A stretch of 64,000 bases of DNA, from assembly GCF_033568475.1 (NCBI RefSeq), contig NC_133122.1:78453442-78517441 (forward strand), in the 5' to 3' direction. The translations under genes and the position numbers were made by a program. Positions 46,343-55,161 of the stretch are shown in pieces. Under the pieces are notes generated by a model. It was not told the DNA's origin and did no database searches. It saw nothing but the letters and a program-made list of their open reading frames with translations. This stretch comes from Henckelia pumila. Taxonomy: Eukaryota > Streptophyta > Magnoliopsida > Lamiales > Gesneriaceae. The first letter of the stretch is position 1. Every line of letters begins with the position of its first letter.

Positions 46343-46989
46343 TCATCTTGAATTAAAGTGTTGACACAAAAAAGATTGCACTCATTTTGTGAGTATTATA
46401 ATCACCCAAATATACATCTTTTTCTTCAAACAAATCATCAACTAAATCTGGTTTGAACTGTCAAACTTACAAATAAATTTTCAGAACCGGACATACGATT
46501 GGTTTTTAAAAATTGATTTTCAAGAATTTGAGAAGATTAAAACATTCCGACACAGATCGAATGAAAAATTGACCAAATTGAAAAATAAATAAGAAAATAT
46601 TCATTTTCTCCCTTGCTTTTCAGCTCGTCTTCACCCACAGTTGATGGGTTCCTATGGACCATGGATTTTGTGTGGGTTCTCGACGTTGAGGAGAAGAGAG
46701 GAGGGAGAGATTTAACTATCTCGATGGAATATAGGAATCGGAGAGGGAGAGAAGAGATGCAAATGGGTGGAGATGGTAAATTGGGGAAGGGGAAAAAAGT
46801 GACGTGGATAAAGAAGAAATAAAATTAAGAAGGTAAATAAAATAAAATTTAAAGGAAAAATCTGATAAAATGTGGAATAGGGAGTGGAAACAAAGACTTT
46901 GCGGTATTGGGGATTGCATAATACAATTTCATGACATGTGGACTGATCATTAACTTGAGTTTTTGATTGGGGATTTATCTCCAAATTTC
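46343..46989 (-). repeat. Right terminal inverted repeat of the foldback element
   Basis: This is the reverse complement of 40011-40759, 647 bp with scattered mismatches and small gaps. The last base is followed by the direct repeat CGTTAATATAA. ORFs at 46613-46822 and 46712-47026 are shadows. Confidence 0.88.
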
Positions 46990-47424
46990 CGTTAATATAA
47001 TATTTGAAGATATTATATACCGACATCTGTTTATACTTTATACCAAAAAAAATAGGCAGACATTTTCAACCATATACCACCACTATTTTATCCAAAATTT
47101 TATCTAAAAAATAGCAAAAACTTCATACACTGTCATTATTACCTCCATTATTTTAAATTTTGAAAAAAAAATATATGAGCAGTGTTACGCCTTAAACGCA
47201 TACAAATCTCATAGACGAGATTAATGTTTTTAATGCAATAACTTATCTTGTTTTGATAATTACAAAACTATGTTATTATTTCTAATCGTTTAAAGTAAGA
47301 CTTTGCAGATTAGATTCTTATGAACAAATAAATTCATGTGTGAAATATTCTAACAATGGATTTGAGTAAAAGCAGCAAGCAAAATTATGGAGCAGAAACT
47401 TGTAAAAATTACTGGGAATTTTTG

Positions 47425-47556
47425 AGTCATCCAAATCCGATCTCCACCGTTCACAATGAATTCAGGATGTTTTAAAGTTGCTGTCTAAATTTCAGGTCGA
47501 TCCGACGGTTTGTGAGATATGATTTTTTTTTTAAAGATTGTCGCGCAGTTTTCACT
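47425..47556 (+). repeat. Block shared with the Athila/Tat-like LTRs
   Basis: AATCCGATCTCCACCGTTC, GATGTTTTAAAGTTGCTGTC and AAATTTCAGGTCGATCCGAC occur here in the same order and spacing as at 53508-53636 and 49796-49925 in the nested element, ending in a GTCGCGCAG/GTTGCGCGCAG phrase. It lies directly before the motif cluster. Confidence 0.75.
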
Positions 47557-47561
47557 GTGCA

Positions 47562-47750
47562 GAACGGACGCAATGATCTCATGAATGGATGCAAAGTTCT
47601 GAGTCAAAAACATGATCCAAATTTTAAGGAAAATATTCGTTCGACCAAAGCTGCAATGCTCCGAACGGATGCAGTGAACCATAGAACGGACGCAATGTTC
47701 TACACTGGCGCCGAAAGAATTGAATGTGCGCCGAACGACGCAACGAACTT
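47562..47750 (+). repeat. Cluster of GAACGGACGCAACG words, 5' LTR
   Basis: Five copies or near-copies (GAACGGACGCAATG, GAATGGATGCAAAG, GAACGGATGCAGTG, GAACGGACGCAATG, GAACGACGCAACGAAC) lie just before the TATA box of the LTR. Confidence 0.7.
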
Positions 47751-47765
47751 GCCCAAGTTTGAAAT

Positions 47766-47773
47766 TATAAATA
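47766..47773 (+). promoter_or_regulatory. TATA box, SIRE-like 5' LTR
   Basis: TATAAATA lies directly after the motif cluster. The 3' LTR has TATAAAT at the equivalent place (60401). Confidence 0.55.
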
Positions 47774-48324
47774 AAGGTCATTCCAAGCTATTTTAAGCAT
47801 CCCAATTCACTCTCTTCTCATTTGCAATCAATCTTCTCTCTATAAAAGTGTTCAATCAAGATTTGTGCGATATATTCAAAAATCGAGAGTTGCTTGTAAA
47901 AATCATTTGTGAGTTGGTTTTGCTATCATTGTAAACACTTGAGTGTGAAGTCAAGTGTATTGTGCTATTGTTGAGGCTATCCTTGGAGCCCTTAGGGCCA
48001 AGTGTATCGAGTTGTATCGGCGCGGTGATCGTGTTGTTATTGTATGGCTATCCTTGGAGCCATCAAGGCCAGGACATTTGAAGTGCTAGTGGATCCTTGG
48101 TTAATCGACATTAACCAAGAATGGGAGATGTAGACGATTTGTCGTCGAACTTCCATAAACATATCCTATCTCTTTTATCGCTTTATTTAGTTTATGCATT
48201 TATTTACCGCATTTATTTTGATTTCTTTAAGTCTTCTGCTTGCGTATTTGCATAATCGCTTTAAATTGCTAAAGTTGCCAATAGAACATAAATCTCCCCC
48301 CCCCCCCAATTAGGTTCTAACAAG

Positions 48325-48338
48325 TGGTATCAGAGCCA
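48325..48338 (+). other. Primer binding site, tRNA-iMet
   Basis: TGGTATCAGAGCCA begins two bases after the LTR end and is the exact plant initiator tRNA-Met complement. Confidence 0.9.
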
Positions 48339-48367
48339 CACTTTTGAAAATTTTTCAAAAGGTTCTA

Positions 48368-49602
48368 TTGGCAAATCTAGCGAGTGATTATGCTCAAGGG
48401 CAATCAACCAATCGTCCTCCTCTTTTCAACGGCATAAACTACGGCTATTGGAAAAATTGAATGTCCCTATATATCCAATCCATAGATTATGATCTTTGGA
48501 AAGTGACGGCTAAAGGTCCCAATACACTTATGAAAATAGTTGATGGGATTGAAGTTCCTAAAGGAGTGGATGACTTTTCAAAAGAGGATATAAAATTAAT
48601 CTCTCAAAATGCTAAAGCTATGAATATTTTGCATTGTTACTTAGATATGAACGAGTACAACCGGATCTCGATGTGCTCCTCCGCAAAAGATATTTGGGAC
48701 AAATTAGAGATATGCCACGAGGAAACCAACCAAATCAAAGAGACAAAGATAGATCTACTACAACTCAAATATAAGACCATCGAGATGGAGGCCAATGAAG
48801 ACATATATACAATGTTCCAGAGGCTCACTCAAATCATCAACGAGCTAGCCCAACTTGAAGAACAATATCCATTTAAGCAAGTTTGGAGAAGAGCTCTACG
48901 TGCCCTACCCAAGAAGTGAGATGCCAAGATACGACCATCATTGAGTCCAACAAAAGAGACACTGCTTCCTATGATCTTGATCAACTACATGGGACCCTAA
49001 AAACCCATGAGTTAGAATTGTCTACAAGGAAAGAAGTGAAGAAGGAAGATAAGAAGATCAAGGCAAAGAGGATTTCCTTATCCAGCCAAGACGAAGATGA
49101 TGATGATGACATGGCGCTCTTCGCAAGAAAATTCAAAAGATTCATGAGAGGAAACAAATTCAAAAAGTAAAAGAAGTCGGACAAAGAAGTGACGTGCTAC
49201 AATTGTCAACAACTAAACCACTATGCAAACGAGTGTCCCCTCAAGAAGAAGGTTGACAAAGGAAAGAAGAAAGCTCTAATAGCAACATGGAGCAACAGTG
49301 ATGATGACGAGGAGGAAGCCAACATCTGCCTCATGGCTAGGGATGATGACATCGTCTCCGACGACAATGATGAGGTACCTTCTTACGATGAATTAATACA
49401 TGCATATAAACTTATGTTTGACATGACTAAATCACTTAGAAAAGAAAATAGAAATCTCAAAAATGAATTAGAATCTAAGGAGCATTGAATCCTAAGACTA
49501 AAAGATGACATATCTCACTTAGAAAAATCATTCGATAAATTTAATTTTAGTAGTAATAAAGTGAACAATTTACTAAGCATGCAAAAATGTAGCTTTGATA
49601 AG
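48368..49602 (+). pseudogene. gag of the SIRE-like element, first part
   Basis: The presumed start codon is now TTG (48368, LANLASD...). The frame continues through NRPPLFNGINYGYWKN to TGA at 48458-48460, then MSLYIQSIDYDLWKV and the SIRE/copia gag core with CHEETNQIKETKIDLLQLKY and MFQRLTQIINEL. A frameshift near 48880 follows. A basic stretch, then the zinc knuckle CYNCQQLNHYANEC (49195-49236) and an acidic, coiled-coil-like tail with DKGG at the break. Gag resumes after the nested element. Confidence 0.82.
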
Positions 49603-49607
49603 GGTGG
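49603..49607. other. Target-site duplication GGTGG, left copy
   Basis: GGTGG precedes the LTR start TGATGAGTG. An identical GGTGG follows the second LTR at 54704-54708, and gag wording continues across it. Confidence 0.88.
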
Positions 49608-49795
49608 TGATGAGTGCATTTTGTATGCATTTTTTTGTGATATTTTTATGTCTATTTTTGTGTGCACTCATTGTTTTATGTGTGTTTTTATGTGATTTAT
49701 TGCTTACATATGGATTTCACTCTCCGGTTTAATTTTGTACGAAAATGGATTTTTGAATAATGAATTACGGAGCAGCCATGATTCAAAAATCATAT

Positions 49796-49925
49796 TTTAT
49801 TTTACAGAGATCCAAATCCGATCTCCACCGTTAAAAATAAAGTTAAGATGTTTTGAAGCTTCTGCCCAAATTTCAGGTTGATCCGACGGCTAGAAATGAA
49901 GATATGAATTTTTGAAAATCGTTGC
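49796..49925 (+). repeat. Shared LTR block, copy in 5' LTR
   Basis: AATCCGATCTCCACCGTT ... TTTCAGGTTGATCCGACGG, the same block as in the SIRE-like LTR at 47425-47556, with more changes. Confidence 0.7.
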
Positions 49926-49933
49926 GCGTAGAA

Positions 49934-50036
49934 GAAAATTGAGCTCGCTCGAGCGAACATTTGGTGATCGCTCGAGCGAACGAGACGGGCCAAAATTCTT
50001 TCGGAGCATAAAGTTGCTCGTTCGAGCGAGCGCAGC
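49934..50036 (+). repeat. CTCGCTCGAGCGAG palindrome cluster, 5' LTR
   Basis: GCTCGCTCGAGCGAAC, ATCGCTCGAGCGAACG and GCTCGTTCGAGCGAGC are mutated palindromes. Several differences from the other LTR are C to T or G to A at CG sites, and one unit of about 22 bp is missing. Confidence 0.75.
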
Positions 50037-50101
50037 GTACAAAATTTATATTTTTGGAAACTCTTGCTCGGAAAGGATACTATCTTTTGAAGACCCTTGG
50101 G

Positions 50102-50110
50102 CATATAAAT
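50102..50110 (+). promoter_or_regulatory. TATA box, Athila/Tat-like 5' LTR
   Basis: CATATAAAT about 65 bp after the palindrome cluster. The same box stands at 53827 in the other LTR. Confidence 0.55.
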
Positions 50111-50977
50111 ACGAATCTATTCATCAGATTAAGGGTTCCGAACGCAGACAACACAAGGGAGGCGGCTTCAAAGCTTGGGAGAAGATTTCTACACTTTTTC
50201 TTCTCCCGCTCTTCTTTATTTTTGTTTACTAAATTATTTTTTTCAACTAGAGTAGTTTTTATTCAACCAAAATGGCGTAATTGGGCCGAATAAATTCATG
50301 TAGAAAACTTGGATGTTTGTTTGAGATTTTTCAGACTTAATTTTGTTTTATTGATTATCAGATTTATATTTGTCTTGTGAATAGTCTGATCAACTGTTTG
50401 TTTTCCTGTTAATCGATTCCAAGTCGACAGAGAAGGAATTGATTTTGATCACTTTGATAATCAACACATGGTAAAATGGACTAGAAATAAAATTTGGTTT
50501 CAGTGTGCGCTTTGGGTGTAAACTGAATTTTCACAAATATTTAATGTATTCAAATTTGATTAGAATTACGAATGATTAATTTTTCAATATTTGAGTAGGT
50601 TTGATTGTTCTAGAAATAGACCTTTGAACAAGTTAGGAGAATTCCCGTAATCTAATATTAAATTTGAGTCCTGAATCGGATATATGTTACATGATTTGTT
50701 CGGTACCTACATGTGTCTTGGTTGTCTCGTTTTAATTAAATTTTTTTTCAACTATTTTAATTCTTATTTCTTAAGCAGTTTTTATTATAAATTCTTATTT
50801 TATTTAAATCAACTTGTTTTTTTATGATTTTGTCTAGATTAAGCTGAATAATTAATTTTTGAGAATTGACTGCAGTCCCTGTGGGATCGATACTTGGACT
50901 CTCAGTCCACTTTACTATTACTTGACCTGGTACGCTTGCCAGTAAATTCATATCACACCAATTTTTCCGGTCAAGTT

Positions 50978-51000
50978 TTTGGCGTCGTTGTTGGGGACTG
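50978..51000 (+). other. Primer binding region of the Athila/Tat-like element
   Basis: TTTGGCGTCGTTGTTGGGGA five bases after the LTR resembles the Athila/Tat primer region (usually attributed to tRNA-Asp), with CG to TG type changes. Confidence 0.6.
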
Positions 51001-51111
51001 TTTAGTTAATATTAGGATAGATTATTTGCTTGAGACTACATATTTTATTATTGTTAGTTATTTATTATTTATTATTAATTTTGTTGTTTCTTACTTGCGA
51101 GGTACTTGAAG

Positions 51112-52008
51112 ATGGATCATCAACATGTGTTCACAAGGTTTGGCCAACAATACTCAGAGCCTTTCTATGATGCTTGAGGGAGATTCAATGATTTGGAGAA
51201 CAGAATTCGATGCCATGATTTTTCAAACTACACTCTAGTTCAAATTTTTTATGGTGGTTTGGATAAGCTAACAAGACATTGGGTAGATTATGGAGTTTTG
51301 GCCACTGGGAGTCACTTGTTGAACAGAAATTACGATAGTGCGATGCACTTGTTAAATGATATGGCAGATTTCGACTACCATTGACATTGTGATCCTTCAC
51401 TGCAGGGTTGGAGTCACCAATATCCTCCACAATTCAACTCCACAAATCAAGAAGAATGTATAGGGAATTTTGAGGATCATGTGGCTCAGTTGGAGAACAT
51501 GGTGCGACGGCAGACAGAGACAAATTAGTTCTTAGAAAGCCGCATCAAGTCTTTGAGTCTTTTGGATGAACAGATTGCGCTTCTTAGAGAACCAATTTTT
51601 GAGATCTGCCAAGAGAATGAAGTAATTGAGACAGAGCAAAAAGAACTATTTTTTGAAGAATCTTTATGAGACGAGGAGCCAAAAGTGATAGTGGAGGAGG
51701 AAGAAACATACACGGCAAAAGATTTGACCTCGTCAATGGTCTTTACATGTCCGCCATTAGAAGATACATTCTTGCAATTGACGCCAACTCCACAATATTG
51801 CATCCTCTATGAGCTTCATCCTAGATTCGGAGTCTCCTTCCAAAAGAAAAAATTCATGTCGAGTATTGCTGGACCGACAAGCTTAAACTGCATATATCAC
51901 TCCAAGCTTGAGGGCGAAGGAAATCAAAACCCATACGTAGAGTTGTATGATTCTTACTATGGGCGGCAGCCGCTCTTTGATGGTTGCTTCTGCATAGTAG
52001 GGTTGTAA
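51112..52008 (+). pseudogene. Gag-like ORF of the Athila/Tat-like element
   Basis: From ATG 51112 one frame runs 299 codons to TAA 52006-52008 with four in-frame stops (TGA 51175, TGA 51382, TAG 51526, TGA 51667). The first 90 codons (EPFYDA, RFNDLENRIRCHDFSNY, QIFYGGLD, LLNRNYDSAMHLLNDMADFDY) match the Athila/Tat gag core. A coiled-coil and acidic part follows (LENMVRRQTETN, EVIETEQKELFFEE). The C-terminal 50 codons (SLNCIYHSKLEGEGNQNPYV, LYDSYYGRQPLFDGCF) are a segment I know only from such gag-only elements and to which I can give no function. The stop at 51175 replaces a Trp codon (TGG to TGA). Confidence 0.7.
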
Positions 52009-53294
52009 ACTTAAACTTAGCGCTGACTGGGAGGTAACCCAGTTTTCTTTCCTTTGATCTTTAGTTTAATTTTTGGTTTTTGTTTATTTCTATTTGATTT
52101 TTGTTATTTCCCATGCCAATTTGCCGTGAATGCCGATTCACCCAGTCTGCTACTGTCACCTCCAAAGATGGTACTGCTAGAGTATGAAGAGGAAGAGAAC
52201 GATGGAGATGTCAGCGAATTAACCAGGGGAGTTTTAGTTTTCAGTTTCATTCTGTTTTTGTTGTTCGTCTTGCATTTGTTCTTTGTTTGTGCATTATGTT
52301 TATTGTTTCTGAGGCATTGAGGACAATGCTTTGGATAAGTATGGGGGTGTGGTAATCTAGTTTTTATGTTTTTATTTTTTTGTTGTGTTTGTGTTGCATT
52401 TATCATGTTTCGTGTTTGTTTCCATATAGTTTGTTTTTGTTGTTTGCATTTGTGTTGAGTAGGATGATAATTGGGAGCCGATGATGATTAAGTTGATGAA
52501 AAAATTTGATTTTTGGGAAAATTTTTGCTCTTAATTGTACATGAGAAATCGTAGGTTGTGTAGTAAATATTTTTAAGCACGCATATTAGACCGGTGAAAT
52601 GTAGCGATGTATTGGATGATGTTTGTATCTGTTTGACCATTGCACGACAATAGGTGTTTGTTGATCTTGATTTTGTTCTTTGAGTTCTAATGATTTTCTG
52701 ACATTACAATTATGATCTTGGGCGCACAAAAATTTAAAAAAAAATTGAAACAAAAATTCTTTGAAAAAATCTACTCCATCCGGGTCATGGATGAGGAATT
52801 GAAATCCTAATTACCACGTCCAAGACTAAGTTTGCGGATTTAATGGGGTTAATGCTCCATTCGGGCTATAGATGAGGGGATTAAAATCCGAATCCTATCA
52901 TAGTTATAACTAAGTTTGCGGGTAATTATTGGGGCACTAAGAACAACCGGGTGTAAAATTTGGAGGTACGTAATTTATCTCAAGAGAGTTGTATTTTTGT
53001 TAGAGATTATTGGGAGGAAGGAACACTTGATTGTGACACTTGCATTGATTTTTCATAGGTCGCTAAGAAGTCGTAGAACGGATTCTTTTGAAGTTGCATG
53101 TAGTTGGAATAAGATGACACACACACTTTCACATTAAACTGATGGTGTATTATGGAAAATCGAGAGCAATTTTTTGTGATTTTGTTTTGTTGGTGTTGGA
53201 ACTTATCGGAGGCTGTATTTTCCATGACTTGTCCTTACTTATGTTTTTGTTTGCATATTGTTTTTGCATGTCTTGCTCGAAGGCGAGCAAGATT
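52009..53294 (+). other. Non-coding 3' part of the Athila/Tat-like element
   Basis: It contains GACTGGGAGGTAACCCAGTTT and, near 52310, TTGAGGACAATGCTTTGG followed by AGTATGGGGGTG, phrases usual in Athila/Tat 3' regions, and a tandem pair at 52780-52920 (CTCCATCCGGGTCATGGATG / CTCCATTCGGGCTATAGATG). No gene is supported. The ORFs at 52054-52320 and 53152-53436 are chance. Confidence 0.6.
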
Positions 53295-53309
53295 TAAGTA
53301 TGGGGGTGT
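53295..53309 (+). other. Polypurine tract of the Athila/Tat-like element
   Basis: AAGTATGGGGGTGT stands directly before the LTR start. A similar AAGTATGGGGGTGT occurs 960 bp upstream at 52336-52349. Confidence 0.6.
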
Positions 53310-53507
53310 TGATGAGTGTATTTTGTATGCATTTTTTCATGATATTTTTATGTCTATTTTTGTGTGCACTCATATTTTTTTATGTGTGTTTTTATGTGAT
53401 TTATTGCTTACATGTGCATTTCACTCTCCGGGTTAATTTTGTAGGAAAATGGATTTTTGAAGAATGAATTACGGAGCAGCCATGATTCAAAAATCATATT
53501 TTATTTT

Positions 53508-53636
53508 ATAGAGATCCAGATCCAATCTCCACCGTTCAAAATATTTTCAAGATGTTTTGAAGCTGCTGTCTAAATTTCAGGTCGATCCGACGGCTAGAAC
53601 TGAAGATATGAATTTTTCAAAATCGTTGCGCGCAGC
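53508..53636 (+). repeat. Shared LTR block, copy in 3' LTR
   Basis: AATCTCCACCGTTC, GATGTTTTGAAGCTGCTGTC and AAATTTCAGGTCGATCCGAC match the SIRE-like LTR block at 47425-47556 at about four of five positions by eye. Confidence 0.75.
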
Positions 53637-53643
53637 AGAAAAT

Positions 53644-53762
53644 TGAGCTCGCTCGAGCGAGCATCTGGTGCTCGATCGAGCGAGCGAGACAGGCCAAAAT
53701 TCCTTCGGAGCAAAAAGTTGCTCGCTCGAGCGAGACTTGTGCTCGCTCGAGCGAGCGGAGCG
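53644..53762 (+). repeat. CTCGCTCGAGCGAG palindrome cluster, 3' LTR
   Basis: Four units: GCTCGCTCGAGCGAGC, GCTCGATCGAGCGAGC, GCTCGCTCGAGCGAGA and GCTCGCTCGAGCGAGC. Each is a perfect or near-perfect self-complementary word centred on CTCGAG. A TATA box (CATATAAAT) follows at 53827. Confidence 0.85.
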
Positions 53763-54708
53763 TACAGAATTTATATTTTTGGAAACTCTTTCTCGGGAAG
53801 GATACTATCTTTTGAAGACCCTTGGGCATATAAATTTGAATCTATTCATCAGATTAAGGGTTCCGAACGCAGACAACACAAGGAAGGCGACTTCAAAGCT
53901 TGAGAGAAGATTTCTACACTTTTTCTTCTCCTGTTCTTATTTATTTTTGTTTACTAAATTATTTTTTTCAACTATTGAGTAGTTTTTATTCAACCAAGAC
54001 GGCGTGATTGAGACGAACAAATTCATGTAGAAAACTTGGATGTTTGTTTGGGATTTTTCAGACTTGATTTTGTTTTATTGATTATCAGATTTATATTTTT
54101 CTTGTGAATAGTCTGATCAACTGTTTGCTTGCCTGTTAATCATTTCCAAGTTGACAGAGGAGAAATTGATTTCGATCACTTTGATAATCAACACATGGTA
54201 AAACCGACTAGAAATAGAATTCGGTTTCAGTGTGCGATTTGGGTGTAAACTGAATTTTCACAAATATTTAATGCATGCAAATTTGATTAGAATTACGAAA
54301 GATTAATCCGTCAATATTTGAGTAGGTTTGATTGTTCTAGAAATAGACCTTTGAACAAGTTATGAGAATTCCCATAATCTAAGATTAAATCTGAGTCCTG
54401 AATCGGCTACATGTTACATATTGATTTGTTCGGTACCTACGTGTGTCTTGGTTGTCTCGTTTTAATTAAATTTTCTTTTCAACTATTTTAATTCTTATTT
54501 CTTAAGCAGTTTTTATTATAAATTCTTATTTTATTTAAATCAACTTGCTTTTTATGATTTTGTCTAGATTAAGCTAAATAATTAATTTTTGAGAATTGAC
54601 TGCAGTCCCTGTGGGATCGATACTTGGACTCTCAGTCCATTTTATTATTACTTGACCTGGTACGCTTGCCAGTAGATTCATATCACACCGTTTTAGCCGG
54701 TCAGGTGG

Positions 54709-54890
54709 AATAGGGTATGGTAAGAAATCTATAGACTTTACTAGCCTTATTGCTAAAGCTAAAATAAGATCACCCCCTACATGCTCTTACTGTTGTAAAA
54801 TAGGACATGCTAGACATAAATGTAGATCATTGAAATATAAATATAATAAAAATAGATATATGAAATGGAGGCCTAAGAGTACTTAACAAC
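54709..54890 (+). pseudogene. gag of the SIRE-like element, second part
   Basis: After the nested element the gag frame resumes (IGYGKKSIDFTSLIAKAKIR) with a second zinc knuckle CSYCCKIGHARHKC (about 54787-54828), then a Lys/Arg-rich segment and a stop. The following 270 bp to the protease hold broken gag-pol sequence with several stops. Confidence 0.75.
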
Positions 54891-55161
54891 TCATCAGTCG
54901 GCATTATGAGAACATGATCTAAGGGAGTTCATCATAGACCGGTTTAACCTGCCTTAAATTGCGACTGGTCTTCCTGATGAACGCTACTCTGTCCAAGGAA
55001 ATAGGTTTTTAAAGAGGCCATAGCCCTACCTACTACTGGGAGCACTCTTAGAAAATGTCGATGATGTCTCTATGAAAGACTGAACTCTTAAAAATATATT
55101 TTATATCTTTCTTTTCTAACACTGTGGACCCAAAAGAACTAAAGGGTACCAAAATCAATTC

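Larger units (their letters stand above)
40011..46989. mobile_element. Giant foldback element, Mutator-like (about 7.0 kb)
   Basis: The ends GGGGGACTTGGAGATAAATC and (reverse complement) GAAATTTGGAGATAAATCCC begin long terminal inverted repeats, and an 11-bp perfect direct repeat flanks the element. From outside to inside each arm has a long inverted repeat, a non-matching spacer of about 1.2-1.4 kb, an array of a unit of about 141 bp, and inner units of about 195 bp that invert near 43530. The arms are about 3.5 kb each, so a single strand could fold almost end to end. A decayed MULE-transposase C-terminus in the right spacer and the 9-11 bp target duplication point to a Mutator superfamily foldback. 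No intact transposase is encoded, so any movement would depend on one supplied in trans. Confidence 0.85.
47225..48322 (+). repeat. 5' LTR of the SIRE-like element
   Basis: The right boundary is firm: GGTTCTAACA at 48322, just before the primer site. From 47563 on it matches 60186-60954 along its length. The first 340 bp, apart from TGTTTTTAAT, are missing from the 3' copy. TG at 47225 is the likely start, but PPT-adjacent sequence in the 3' copy leaves it open. Confidence 0.7.
49608..50973 (+). repeat. 5' LTR of the Athila/Tat-like element
   Basis: TGATGAGTGCATTTTG to TTTTCCGGTCA, matched by 53310-54703 along its length. It has three palindromic CTCGAGCG words where the other LTR has four. 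Confidence 0.9.
49608..54703 (+). mobile_element. Gag-only Athila/Tat-like LTR element nested in SIRE-like gag
   Basis: LTRs of about 1.37-1.39 kb start TGATGAGTG and end CCGGTCA, flanked by GGTGG. After the 5' LTR comes TTTTTGGCGTCGTTGTTGGG, a decayed form of the primer region TTGGCGCCGTTGCCGGGG typical of Athila/Tat gypsy elements. The interior codes only a broken gag-like protein. No protease, RT or integrase is present in 2.3 kb, so it is a non-autonomous derivative. Its LTRs differ from each other more than those of the other nested copia, so it seems older (by eye). Confidence 0.88.
53310..54703 (+). repeat. 3' LTR of the Athila/Tat-like element
   Basis: TGATGAGTGTATTTTG to TTAGCCGGTCA, followed by the duplication GGTGG. 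It carries the shared block at 53508-53636 and four palindromes at 53644-53762. Confidence 0.9.

Noticed and set aside
47170..47225. Alternative SIRE-like LTR start at TGTTACGCC (47180) with AGCAG as target duplication
   Set aside because: AGCAG matches AGTAG after the 3' LTR at only four of five bases, and the 3' LTR has no copy of TGTTACGCC to confirm it.
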